A stretch of DNA of 64,000 nt from Oscillospiraceae bacterium (GTDB lineage Bacteria > Bacillota > Clostridia > Oscillospirales > Acutalibacteraceae): positions 1-64,000 of the forward strand of contig SVOL01000004.1 in assembly GCA_015066395.1 (NCBI GenBank). Direction: 5' to 3'. Both the position numbers and the translations under genes were made by a program. Positions 35,852-42,577 of this stretch are shown piece by piece (position 1 is the first letter of the stretch; every line of letters begins with the position of its first letter). The notes under the pieces were generated by a model. That model saw only the letters and a program-made list of their open reading frames with translations, was not told the origin of the DNA and searched no databases.

Positions 35852-36469
35852 TGAAAAAGAAAAGTCGTAAACTATATTATCGGGGTTCGCGTCCACTTCA
35901 ATACCCGTGCCCGAAACACTGAGTACCCAGGTGTTAGTCTTTTTATCGGCGGTGGTCACGGTGATGTGAATATTGGAAACAGCATCACTTTCGTTACCGC
36001 AAACAAATACAGCTTCTCCGGGTTTGCCTTCATAAATAGTGCCCAAAACGGTCGGAGCATCAGCTTCGTCGTAATCCGAAACGGTAATCGAGGTGTTGCC
36101 GTCAACGGGTACGATACAGTAAAGATGGTGTCCCGGTTGACGTGCAAACGATTCGTTGGAAATTTCAGTCAAGAAAGGGTATCTTCGAGCGTGTTCCGAG
36201 CCCGCTATAATATCTTGAGGTTTCCGGTCTTCCTCAATGTCGCCTATAAATGCTGTGGCACAAACGGCACCTTTATCGGCGGTGAGTTTACGAAGCTGTT
36301 CTAACGAAACAGGTGTTTCAGAGTTCGTTTTGTCGTCAGATGATAATGTATTGGCAGAAGCGGGCTGTTCCGTCTGTTTTGTATCAAGTGTTCCCTTACT
36401 GCAACCGGCGAAGCTCAGTAACAGCGACAGTGTTAACAGCATTGCTGCAATACATTTAAATGATTTCAC
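35846..36469 (-). CDS. Predicted lipoprotein of unknown function
   Basis: The product has 207 residues from the GTG at 36469; a GTG at 36478 is part of the AGAGGTG ribosome site. The signal peptide (MKSFKCIAAMLLTLSLLLSF) ends in lipobox FAGC (Cys23). A Ser/Thr-rich linker follows, then a domain with ARQPGHHLYCIVPVDGNTS and many acidic residues. I do not recognise the family. It is controlled by a promoter with an upstream array of phased boxes like that of the lipoprotein at 689-1456. Confidence 0.8.
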   Translation of the reverse strand: MKSFKCIAAMLLTLSLLLSFAGCSKGTLDTKQTEQPASANTLSSDDKTNSETPVSLEQLRKLTADKGAVCATAFIGDIEEDRKPQDIIAGSEHARRYPFLTEISNESFARQPGHHLYCIVPVDGNTSITVSDYDEADAPTVLGTIYEGKPGEAVFVCGNESDAVSNIHITVTTADKKTNTWVLSVSGTGIEVDANPDNIVYDFSFSR

Positions 36470-36517
36470 AAATAGCACCTCTTTATTTAAAAACTCATAG
36501 CCGTTTGCTACATTGAC

Positions 36518-36547
36518 ATAGTATCATTTTCGAAACAATTTTGTCAA
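36518..36547 (-). promoter_or_regulatory. Promoter of the lipoprotein gene
   Basis: On the minus strand TTGACA (36542-36547), 18 bp, TACTAT (36518-36523) with extended TGA. The -35 box falls on the same helical phase as the boxes upstream. Confidence 0.75.
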
Positions 36548-36551
36548 TAAT

Positions 36552-36610
36552 TGTAACAACATTGTAACCAAAGGTAACAAAATTGTAATCATTTGGTTAC
36601 AAATTGTAAT
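36552..36610 (-). promoter_or_regulatory. Phased array of [A/G]TTACA boxes
   Basis: In plus-strand reading, TGTAAC/TGTAAT-like hexamers start at 36552, 36563, 36573 (GGTAAC), 36584 and 36605, with a degenerate TGGTTA at 36594; steps are 10-11 bp. The -35 box begins one turn before the first. In gene direction the boxes read [A/G]TTACA, the same orientation as at 565-611. Confidence 0.6.
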
Positions 36611-36643
36611 AAAAAGCCCTACTATCGGAACCGACAGTAGAGC
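36611..36643 (-). terminator. Terminator-like hairpin read on the minus strand
   Basis: A stem of about 12 bp (36616-36628 with 36631-36643) is followed on the minus strand by TTTTTATT. No protein gene lies between it and the tRNA terminator at 36763, so it may end a small RNA. Confidence 0.7.
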
Positions 36644-36735
36644 GGGTGTAAAGTGGCATACAGCCTGCGGCTGATGATATGCACGTTAAAACGTGATGAT
36701 ATACAACAATGGCAGAATCAGTCTGCTGTTGTTGG
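36644..36735 (-). ncRNA. Possible small structured RNA upstream of the terminator
   Basis: Between two minus-strand terminators lie three hairpins: 36661-36673 (CAGCC/GGCTG), 36682-36695 (CACGT/ACGTG, flanked by direct repeats TGATGATAT) and 36703-36732 (ACAACA-GCAGA with TCTGC-TGTTGT, one 3-nt bulge). There is no credible ORF. I see no clear promoter, so this could also be a processed tRNA trailer or a remnant. Confidence 0.35.
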
Positions 36736-36762
36736 TAATATGCCGTTGCTTTTGCAAGGAAT

Positions 36763-36790
36763 AAAAAAATCCCCGTTCAAACGAACGGGG
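36763..36790 (-). terminator. Terminator of tRNA-Thr
   Basis: CCCCGTTC with GAACGGGG, then on the minus strand ATTTTTTT. It begins right after the tRNA 3' end. Confidence 0.9.
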
Positions 36791-36792
36791 AT

Positions 36793-36868
36793 TGGAGCTG
36801 TTAGGCAGACTCGAACTGCCGACCTCATCCTTACCAAGGATGTGCTCTACCACCTGAGCCATAACAGC
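36793..36868 (-). tRNA. tRNA-Thr (GGT)
   Basis: A 76-nt cloverleaf on the minus strand. Acceptor GCTGTTA/TAACAGC; D-arm GCTC...GAGC; anticodon stem CATCC/GGATG with loop TTGGTAA, so anticodon GGT; T-arm GGCAG-TTCGAGT-CTGCC; discriminator T and an encoded CCA end. Confidence 0.96.
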
Positions 36869-36948
36869 ATTACTGACAACATCGTGTATTTTACAACAAA
36901 ACTCACGAGTTGTCAAGTGGAATTTTCAATTTTTTAAATAAATTGATA

Positions 36949-37404
36949 TTATTTATCGGTTAGGAGTTTATTCAACTCTTCCATAAAGGTGCTGATGTCT
37001 TTAAACTGGCGATAAACGCTGGCAAAACGTACGTATGCAACCTCGTCCAGCGTTTTGAGTTTCTCCATCACCAACTCGCCGATCCTGGTGCTTGTAACCT
37101 CACGGTCAAGTGAGTTTTGAAGCATTGCTTCGATATCGTCAACCGCATTCTCGATCTCATTGATAGAAACAGGACGCTTTTCGCAGGCACGGAGCATACC
37201 GCTGATGAGCTTCTCGCGGTTAAAGACCTCACGCGACTTGTCCTTTTTGATAACGATGACCGGCAGGCTCTCGATTATCTCGTATGTAGTAAAGCGCTTC
37301 TGGCAGTTAAGACACTCTCTTCGGCGGCGGATACGCTCGCCTTCATCGGTAGGTCTCGAGTCGATAACCTTGCTTTCTTCGTTAGAACAATACGGACATC
37401 TCAT
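36949..37404 (-). CDS. nrdR: Transcriptional repressor NrdR
   Basis: The product has 151 residues. An N-terminal zinc ribbon (MRCPYCSN, then CLNCQKRF) is followed by an ATP-cone domain ([18 protein letters not shown]). NrdR senses ATP/dATP and represses ribonucleotide reductase genes. GGAGTG lies upstream of the start, and the 5' leader is almost filled by the structured repeat at 37443-37517. Confidence 0.96.
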   Translation of the reverse strand: MRCPYCSNEESKVIDSRPTDEGERIRRRRECLNCQKRFTTYEIIESLPVIVIKKDKSREVFNREKLISGMLRACEKRPVSINEIENAVDDIEAMLQNSLDREVTSTRIGELVMEKLKTLDEVAYVRFASVYRQFKDISTFMEELNKLLTDK

Positions 37405-37442
37405 ACTAAATACACTCCTTGTTGATTTAGCGATCGTTCGCG

Positions 37443-37517
37443 GTTTTCACGGTAAAAATCTCCGATTTTTGAAACGCTTAATGCGTTTTGGCGGTTTTCA
37501 ACCGCCACCGTGAAAAC
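37443..37517 (-). repeat. Structured intergenic element, copy 1
   Basis: A 75-bp element with an 11-bp outer stem (GTTTTCACGGT, 37443-37453, with ACCGTGAAAAC, 37507-37517). It encloses three hairpins: AAAAATC/GATTTTT (37454-37470), AAACGC/GCGTTT (37472-37488) and GGCGGTT/AACCGCC (37490-37506). The same design, in opposite orientation, occurs at 59738-59815. It adjoins the -10 box of nrdR and so fills its 5' leader. Confidence 0.75.
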
Positions 37518-37546
37518 ATTATACCACAATATGTAGCGTATTACAA
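37518..37546 (-). promoter_or_regulatory. Promoter of nrdR
   Basis: On the minus strand TTGTAA (37541-37546), 17 bp, TATAAT (37518-37523). The -10 box directly touches the structured element. Confidence 0.8.
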
Positions 37547-37575
37547 GAAAAAATTACCTAATTTGCAATTAACTA

Positions 37576-37604
37576 TTGTAAATGACGCGAAAATTTAGTA
37601 AAAT
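37576..37604 (+). promoter_or_regulatory. Promoter of the cyclophilin pair
   Basis: TTGTAA (37576-37581), 17 bp, TAAAAT (37599-37604). Confidence 0.7.
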
Positions 37605-37636
37605 AGGTGTGCATTTTGAAATTAAGGAGAAATAAT

Positions 37637-38233
37637 ATGGCTTTTAATCAGATCGATAAACCTCAATCGGGTGAAGTAGTGGCAGTAATGCACACTAATA
37701 TGGGTGATATCTCTATAAGAATGTTTGCCGACAAGGCTCCTAAAACCGTTGAGAATTTTGTGACCCATGCGAAGAACGGTTATTATGACGGACTTATTTT
37801 CCACCGCGTTATTAAGGACTTTATGATTCAGGGCGGTGATCCGACCGGTACGGGCTGTGGCGGTGAGAGCATCTGGGGTCCCAAGTTCAATGACGAGTTT
37901 GACGTTGATCTTCATAATCTTCGCGGTGCTTTGTCTATGGCGAATGCAGGCCCTAACACTAACGGCAGTCAGTTTTTTATCGTGCAGGCTAAAGAGGTTC
38001 CCGACAGTCTTATCGGCCAGATGGAACTGCTGTCGGATTCATTCCCTGAATCGACCGTCGAGGCTTATAAGACTTTGGGCGGTACACCTTGGCTTGATTT
38101 CAAACATTCTGTATTCGGTCAGGTGTTTGAGGGAATGGACGTTGTAGACGCTATAGCCAATGTTGAGACGGCTTACGGCGACCGCCCCAAGACCGATGTT
38201 GTTATTAATTCAATTGATATAAAAATTGTTTAA
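37637..38233 (+). CDS. Cyclophilin-type peptidyl-prolyl isomerase, cytoplasmic
   Basis: The product has 198 residues from ATG 37637, after AAGGAGA. The cyclophilin core is complete: [20 protein letters not shown] with the catalytic Arg, then NTNGSQFFI and [17 protein letters not shown]. No signal peptide, so it acts in the cytoplasm. The next gene is an exported paralogue sharing long stretches, suggesting tandem duplication. Confidence 0.94.
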   Translation: MAFNQIDKPQSGEVVAVMHTNMGDISIRMFADKAPKTVENFVTHAKNGYYDGLIFHRVIKDFMIQGGDPTGTGCGGESIWGPKFNDEFDVDLHNLRGALSMANAGPNTNGSQFFIVQAKEVPDSLIGQMELLSDSFPESTVEAYKTLGGTPWLDFKHSVFGQVFEGMDVVDAIANVETAYGDRPKTDVVINSIDIKIV

Positions 38234-38247
38234 ATCGGAGGACAAAA

Positions 38248-39189
38248 ATGAAAAGGATTCTTGCGTTTTTGTTGTGTGTTTTGATGGTGGCCGGCGTTTG
38301 CGGCTGCAAGGGTGATCCAAAGGATACCGTGTCTAAAATAGTTGTTGAGAAGCCTCAGTTCGTTGCGGTCGGTGAAAACGGTTCGCGAACTGATGACGCA
38401 GTCGGTTTTCAGTTGGAAAAACCGGAGATCGGTGAGGAGATCGTTATTTTAAAGACGAATAAGGGTGACATCTATATTCGTCTTTTCCCTGAAAGTGCGC
38501 CGATCACGGTAACTAATTTTGTGACACATTGTAAGAACGGTTATTATGACGGTCTTATCTTCCACCGTGTTATCAATGACTTTATGATCCAGGGCGGAGA
38601 CCCTGAGGGTACGGGCCGTGGCGGTGAAAGCACATGGGGTGCAGATTTTGAAGACGAGTTTAATGCAAATCTTCTTAATCTTCGCGGTTCGCTTTCGATG
38701 GCCAATTCGGGAGCCGCTACCAACGGCAGTCAGTTCTTTATAAACCAGAAGCCTACAGGCGACACAAAGGCTGATTTCGATCACGATATTATGTATAACA
38801 ATATGTATTCGTTCTATAAGGATCAGTTGACTCAGCAGTATGATGCTTATGCTTCATATTACGGAGACAGCTTTAAGAGGGCGTATCCTACAGCCGAAGA
38901 GTATATCAGGGAAAGCATTGAGTATACCATTAAGCAAAAGACGACCATTGATCCTGACAAGGTCCCGCAAGAGGTTTGGGATCTTTATGCCAGAGTCGGC
39001 GGAAACATAAGCCTTGACGGTGCCTTTAGAGAAAAAGGCGGTCACTCTGTTTTCGGACAGGTGTTTAAGGGTATGGAGGTAGTGGACCTTATTGCCGCTT
39101 CAGCTACTGACAGCGACAACAAGCCGGTCGACACGGTCATCATTGAAAAAACGGTCGTTACAACAGTTACAGCAGATATGTTGTCTTGA
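38248..39189 (+). CDS. Cyclophilin-type peptidyl-prolyl isomerase, lipoprotein
   Basis: The product has 313 residues. A signal peptide ends in a lipobox (GVCGC, lipidated Cys probably at 20). The cyclophilin fold ([45 protein letters not shown]) is broken by an insertion of about 95 residues after [11 protein letters not shown], rich in Tyr, Asp and Lys. It would help fold exported proteins at the membrane face. It forms a pair with the cytoplasmic cyclophilin 14 nt upstream. Confidence 0.92.
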   Translation: MKRILAFLLCVLMVAGVCGCKGDPKDTVSKIVVEKPQFVAVGENGSRTDDAVGFQLEKPEIGEEIVILKTNKGDIYIRLFPESAPITVTNFVTHCKNGYYDGLIFHRVINDFMIQGGDPEGTGRGGESTWGADFEDEFNANLLNLRGSLSMANSGAATNGSQFFINQKPTGDTKADFDHDIMYNNMYSFYKDQLTQQYDAYASYYGDSFKRAYPTAEEYIRESIEYTIKQKTTIDPDKVPQEVWDLYARVGGNISLDGAFREKGGHSVFGQVFKGMEVVDLIAASATDSDNKPVDTVIIEKTVVTTVTADMLS

Positions 39190-39195
39190 ATTTTT

Positions 39196-39234
39196 AATTC
39201 CCGAGGTGTGATGCACTTCGGGAATTTTGTTTTA
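39196..39234 (+). terminator. Terminator of the cyclophilin pair
   Basis: AATTCCCGAGGTG with GCACTTCGGGAATT around a short loop, then TTGTTTTA. Confidence 0.85.
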
Positions 39235-39245
39235 TCTTTATCTAC

Positions 39246-39274
39246 TTGCAAAGTTGTATCTATGGTGATATAAT
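39246..39274 (+). promoter_or_regulatory. Promoter of rfbA
   Basis: TTGCAA (39246-39251), 17 bp, TATAAT (39269-39274) with extended TGA. Confidence 0.8.
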
Positions 39275-39318
39275 ATATGTATAAAAATTGATGCCATTGG
39301 GCAGTCAGGAGCTTTATT

Positions 39319-40197
39319 ATGAAAGGTATTATTCTTGCAGGCGGTTCAGGAACACGACTGTATCCTCTTACCATGGTGACTTCGAAGCAGTTGTTGCCGG
39401 TTTACGATAAACCAATGATCTTTTATCCGCTGTCGACCCTTATGACGGCAGGTATTAAAGACATTCTTATTATTTCAACTCCTACCGATCTGCCGAATTT
39501 CGAGCGTTTGCTCGGTGACGGCTCGGATTACGGCATCAATCTCTCCTATAAGGTTCAGCCGTCTCCCGACGGTCTGGCTCAGGCTTTCCTTATTGGCGAG
39601 GAATTTATCGACGGCGACAGCTGTGCGATGGTGCTGGGCGATAATATTTTCTACGGTCACGGCTTTGCGAAGATGCTCAAAGCGGCATCGGCACGTGAGG
39701 TCGGTGCGACCGTCTTCGGTTATTATGTTACCGATCCCGAGCGTTTCGGTATTGTCGAGTTTGACGAGAACGGTCGTGCCGTTTCTATAGAAGAGAAGCC
39801 GAAGAATCCTAAGTCGAACTATTGTGTGACCGGTCTTTATTTTTACGATAACCGTGTTGTCGATTTTGCCAAAAAGGTCAAGCCTTCGGCAAGAGGTGAG
39901 TTGGAGATCACCGATCTTAATAAGATGTATTTGGAAGACGGCACTTTGAATGTTGAGACTTTGGGTCGTGGCTTTGCGTGGCTCGACACGGGTACAGTCG
40001 ACGCTTTGAACGAGGCCGCCGAGTATGTCAGAGTTATTGAGAGCAGACAGTCGGTCAAGATCGCCGCTATTGAGGAGATCGCATATAAGAACGGCTGGAT
40101 CGATAAGGAGAGGCTTATTAAGTCGGCCGAGAAGTACGGTAAATCACCCTACGGCGCACATCTTAAAAATGTTGCAGAGGGCAAATTTCAGTATTGA
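39319..40197 (+). CDS. rfbA: Glucose-1-phosphate thymidylyltransferase
   Basis: The product has 292 residues, the usual length. It makes dTDP-glucose, first step to dTDP-rhamnose for surface polysaccharides. The nucleotide loop [11 protein letters not shown], then [11 protein letters not shown], and VLGDNIFYG with the metal-binding Asp are diagnostic. rfbB, C and D are not adjacent here; a glycosyltransferase follows. Confidence 0.94.
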   Translation: MKGIILAGGSGTRLYPLTMVTSKQLLPVYDKPMIFYPLSTLMTAGIKDILIISTPTDLPNFERLLGDGSDYGINLSYKVQPSPDGLAQAFLIGEEFIDGDSCAMVLGDNIFYGHGFAKMLKAASAREVGATVFGYYVTDPERFGIVEFDENGRAVSIEEKPKNPKSNYCVTGLYFYDNRVVDFAKKVKPSARGELEITDLNKMYLEDGTLNVETLGRGFAWLDTGTVDALNEAAEYVRVIESRQSVKIAAIEEIAYKNGWIDKERLIKSAEKYGKSPYGAHLKNVAEGKFQY

Positions 40198-40212
40198 TTG
40201 CAGGTGTAATGA

Positions 40213-41133
40213 TTGATTACGGTTTTACTTGCTACGTATAACGGCGAAAAATATCTGTCCGAACAGCTCGATTCGCTGCTCAAACAGAGCTTTAATGACT
40301 TTAAGATCTTAATACGCGACGATGCTTCGACTGACTTGACATGGGATATTATTGCAGAGTATTGCGAAAAGTATCCCGATAAGGTAAGTGCCATAAAGGG
40401 TGAGGGAACGGGCAGTGCCTGCCGTAACTTTTTTAAACTCGTTGAAGCGACCGATGATGACTACGTTATGTTCTGCGATCAGGATGATGTCTGGTTGCCC
40501 GAGAAGATCGAAAAGACCTATTCTAAAATGAAGGAGCTCGAGGCAGGGAACGAAGGAAAACCGTTGCTCGTTCACAGCGACTTAAAAGTGGTCGATGGGT
40601 GTCTTAACGTATTGTCGGAGTCATTTTTTGAGTTTCAAGCCATCTCGCCCGAGAGGGACAAGCTCAACAATCTGCTTGTGCAGAACAATGTCACGGGTTG
40701 CACGGTGATGATAAACCGCGAAATGCTGAAACTGGCAAAGGAAGCACCCGACACCTGTGTTATGCATGATTGGTGGTTGGGACTTTTGGCTTCCGCCTTC
40801 GGCAGATCGTCTTATATAAAAGAGCCGTTGATGCTTTACCGCCAGCACGGTAACAACCAGGTCGGTGCAAAAAAAGCGACGGGATTGACCTTTATAATAA
40901 ATAAGTTCAAGACCCGAAAGAACGTCAAGCAGAACTATCTGAACCTTTATTCGCAGGCTGAGTCGTTGCTTAAAATGTACGGTGACAGACTATCTGAAGA
41001 GCAGAGGGAGACGGTAGAGGCTGTTGTTTCGCTTCGTACCGCTTCTAAGTGGAAAAAGATAAAGGTCATCAGAAAATATGACTTTAGAAAAAACACAGTT
41101 TTGCGAACTGTCGGTCAGTATTTTTCTATCTAA
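40213..41133 (+). CDS. Family 2 glycosyltransferase (rhamnosyltransferase-like)
   Basis: The product has 306 residues, with a TTG start after GCAGGTG. The GT-A fold is shown by TVLLATYNGEKYLSEQLDSL, IRDDASTD and the CDQDDVW motif (metal-binding DxD). HDWWLGLLAS and the late LYRQHGNNQVG resemble rhamnosyltransferases, which fits the preceding rfbA. No membrane helix is seen. Acceptor unknown. Confidence 0.85.
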   Translation: MITVLLATYNGEKYLSEQLDSLLKQSFNDFKILIRDDASTDLTWDIIAEYCEKYPDKVSAIKGEGTGSACRNFFKLVEATDDDYVMFCDQDDVWLPEKIEKTYSKMKELEAGNEGKPLLVHSDLKVVDGCLNVLSESFFEFQAISPERDKLNNLLVQNNVTGCTVMINREMLKLAKEAPDTCVMHDWWLGLLASAFGRSSYIKEPLMLYRQHGNNQVGAKKATGLTFIINKFKTRKNVKQNYLNLYSQAESLLKMYGDRLSEEQRETVEAVVSLRTASKWKKIKVIRKYDFRKNTVLRTVGQYFSI

Positions 41134-41173
41134 AAATTTCCGACATTTTTCACAGAAAAACTACTATAAATTC

Positions 41174-41202
41174 TTGACAAACCGATGCCGCTGTGGTAGA
41201 AT
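41174..41202 (+). promoter_or_regulatory. Promoter of the pyr operon
   Basis: TTGACA (41174-41179), 17 bp, TAGAAT (41197-41202) with extended TGG. Its spacer is nearly the same as that of the galT promoter (57942-57970). Confidence 0.85.
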
Positions 41203-41237
41203 ACCTAAAATGAAACTTTAAAGCGATGCTGTGACAT

Positions 41238-41325
41238 CGGCAAGATGAAAATATGTGAAAAAAACGCAATATTTGCGTGTTTTCGTGTAGCCAAAAAGCC
41301 TTGCCGTTCGGCAAGGCTTTTTTTT
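41238..41325 (+). promoter_or_regulatory. Leader attenuator of the pyr operon
   Basis: A strong terminator (AAAAGCCTTGCC 41294-41305, GGCAAGGCTTTT 41310-41321, then T) lies between the promoter and the pyrC ribosome site. Upstream, CGGCAAG (41238-41244) can pair with CTTGCCG (41300-41306), the terminator's 5' arm, giving an antiterminator. A further hairpin (ACGCAA/TTGCGT, 41264-41278) lies between. The switching signal is not evident; PyrR-type control or transcription-rate sensing are possible. Confidence 0.75.
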
Positions 41326-41337
41326 GAGGTGATAAGA

Positions 41338-42552
41338 ATGGAATTGACTTTTAAAAACTGCAAAAAATATGAAGATCAAAAGTTCCACACCGTTTCTTTC
41401 GCCGACTCCATTCCGACTGACAGCGGTGTTGTTGTCTCATTTTCAAATTGTCTTATTCTTCCGACTTTCTGCGATGTTCACGTTCATCTCAGAGAGCCGG
41501 GATTTTTTTATAAAGAGACTATCTTGACCGGAACTCGTGCATCGGCCAGAGGCGGATATTCCGATGTTTTCTCGATGCCGAACCTTGATCCTGTTCCCGA
41601 CACGGTGGAGAACATCCGGGTCCAGCTTGATATTATCGAACGAGATGCCGTGATAAACGTTCATCCTTATGCTTCCATTACGATGGGGGAAAAGGGCGAA
41701 AGGCTGGTTGACTTTGAGAGTTTGAAGAAGTACACAAGGTGGTTTTCCGATGACGGACGCGGTGTGCAATCTTTGGAAATGATGGAAGAAGCGATGCAGA
41801 TCGCTAAGAAAAACGATCTTATGATCGTGGCTCACTGCGAGGATAACTCATTGCTTCGCGGCGGCTATATTCACGACGGTGAGTATTCAAAGGCACACGG
41901 TCATAAAGGCATCTGCAGCGAAAGTGAATGGGGACCCATCAAAAGGGATCTTGAACTTGCCGAAAGGACAGGCTGTAAGTACCACGTCTGCCACATTTCG
42001 ACCAAGGAAAGTGTTGAACTTATACGTGAAGCCAAAAAACGCGGGGTTGACGTTACTTGCGAGACCGGTCCGCATTATCTGACGCTGGACGACAGTATGT
42101 TAGAAGAAGACGGCAGGTTTAAGATGAATCCGCCGTTAAGGTCGAAAGAGGATAGGGAAGCGCTGATAGAAGGTATTATCGACGGCACTATTGATATGAT
42201 CGCTACCGACCACGCACCGCACAGTGCAGAGGAAAAAAGCAGAGGTCTAATGGGTAGTATGATGGGTGTTGTCGGAATTGAAACGGCATTCCCCGTGCTA
42301 TATACAAAGCTTGTTAAAACAGGTGTAGTCAGTCTTGAAAGACTGGTTGAACTGTTGAGTATCAATCCGAGAAAACGCTTCGGTTTGCCCGCGACTAAAG
42401 ATTTTACGGTTTGGGATATGAACGAGGAATTTAACGTAGATCCTGATGAATTCTTATCAAAGGGAAGAGCCACACCCTTTAAAGGAGAGCGGCTTTTCGG
42501 CAGATGTAAGTTAACCACCTGCAACGGCAAGGTTGCATATTTTAATAAATAA
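41338..42552 (+). CDS. pyrC: Dihydroorotase
   Basis: The product has 404 residues from ATG 41338 after GAGGTGAT; the frame upstream lies in the attenuator. It cyclises carbamoyl aspartate to dihydroorotate. Zinc-binding DVHVHLREPG near residue 45 and IATDHAPHS with the catalytic Asp are clear. It is the amidohydrolase type I dihydroorotase used by Gram-positives. First gene of the UMP operon. Confidence 0.94.
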   Translation: MELTFKNCKKYEDQKFHTVSFADSIPTDSGVVVSFSNCLILPTFCDVHVHLREPGFFYKETILTGTRASARGGYSDVFSMPNLDPVPDTVENIRVQLDIIERDAVINVHPYASITMGEKGERLVDFESLKKYTRWFSDDGRGVQSLEMMEEAMQIAKKNDLMIVAHCEDNSLLRGGYIHDGEYSKAHGHKGICSESEWGPIKRDLELAERTGCKYHVCHISTKESVELIREAKKRGVDVTCETGPHYLTLDDSMLEEDGRFKMNPPLRSKEDREALIEGIIDGTIDMIATDHAPHSAEEKSRGLMGSMMGVVGIETAFPVLYTKLVKTGVVSLERLVELLSINPRKRFGLPATKDFTVWDMNEEFNVDPDEFLSKGRATPFKGERLFGRCKLTTCNGKVAYFNK

Positions 42553-42577
42553 TTCACGATTTTTATAGGAGGATATT

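Noticed and set aside
35736-35852. Plus-strand small RNA starting at TATAAT 35736
   Set aside because: No good -35 box at the right distance, and the T run after the first stem lies on the minus strand, where it serves the lipoprotein gene.
41245-41337. N-terminal extension of PyrC
   Set aside because: The open frame covers the attenuator hairpins; ATG 41338 has GAGGTGAT and gives the normal N-terminus.
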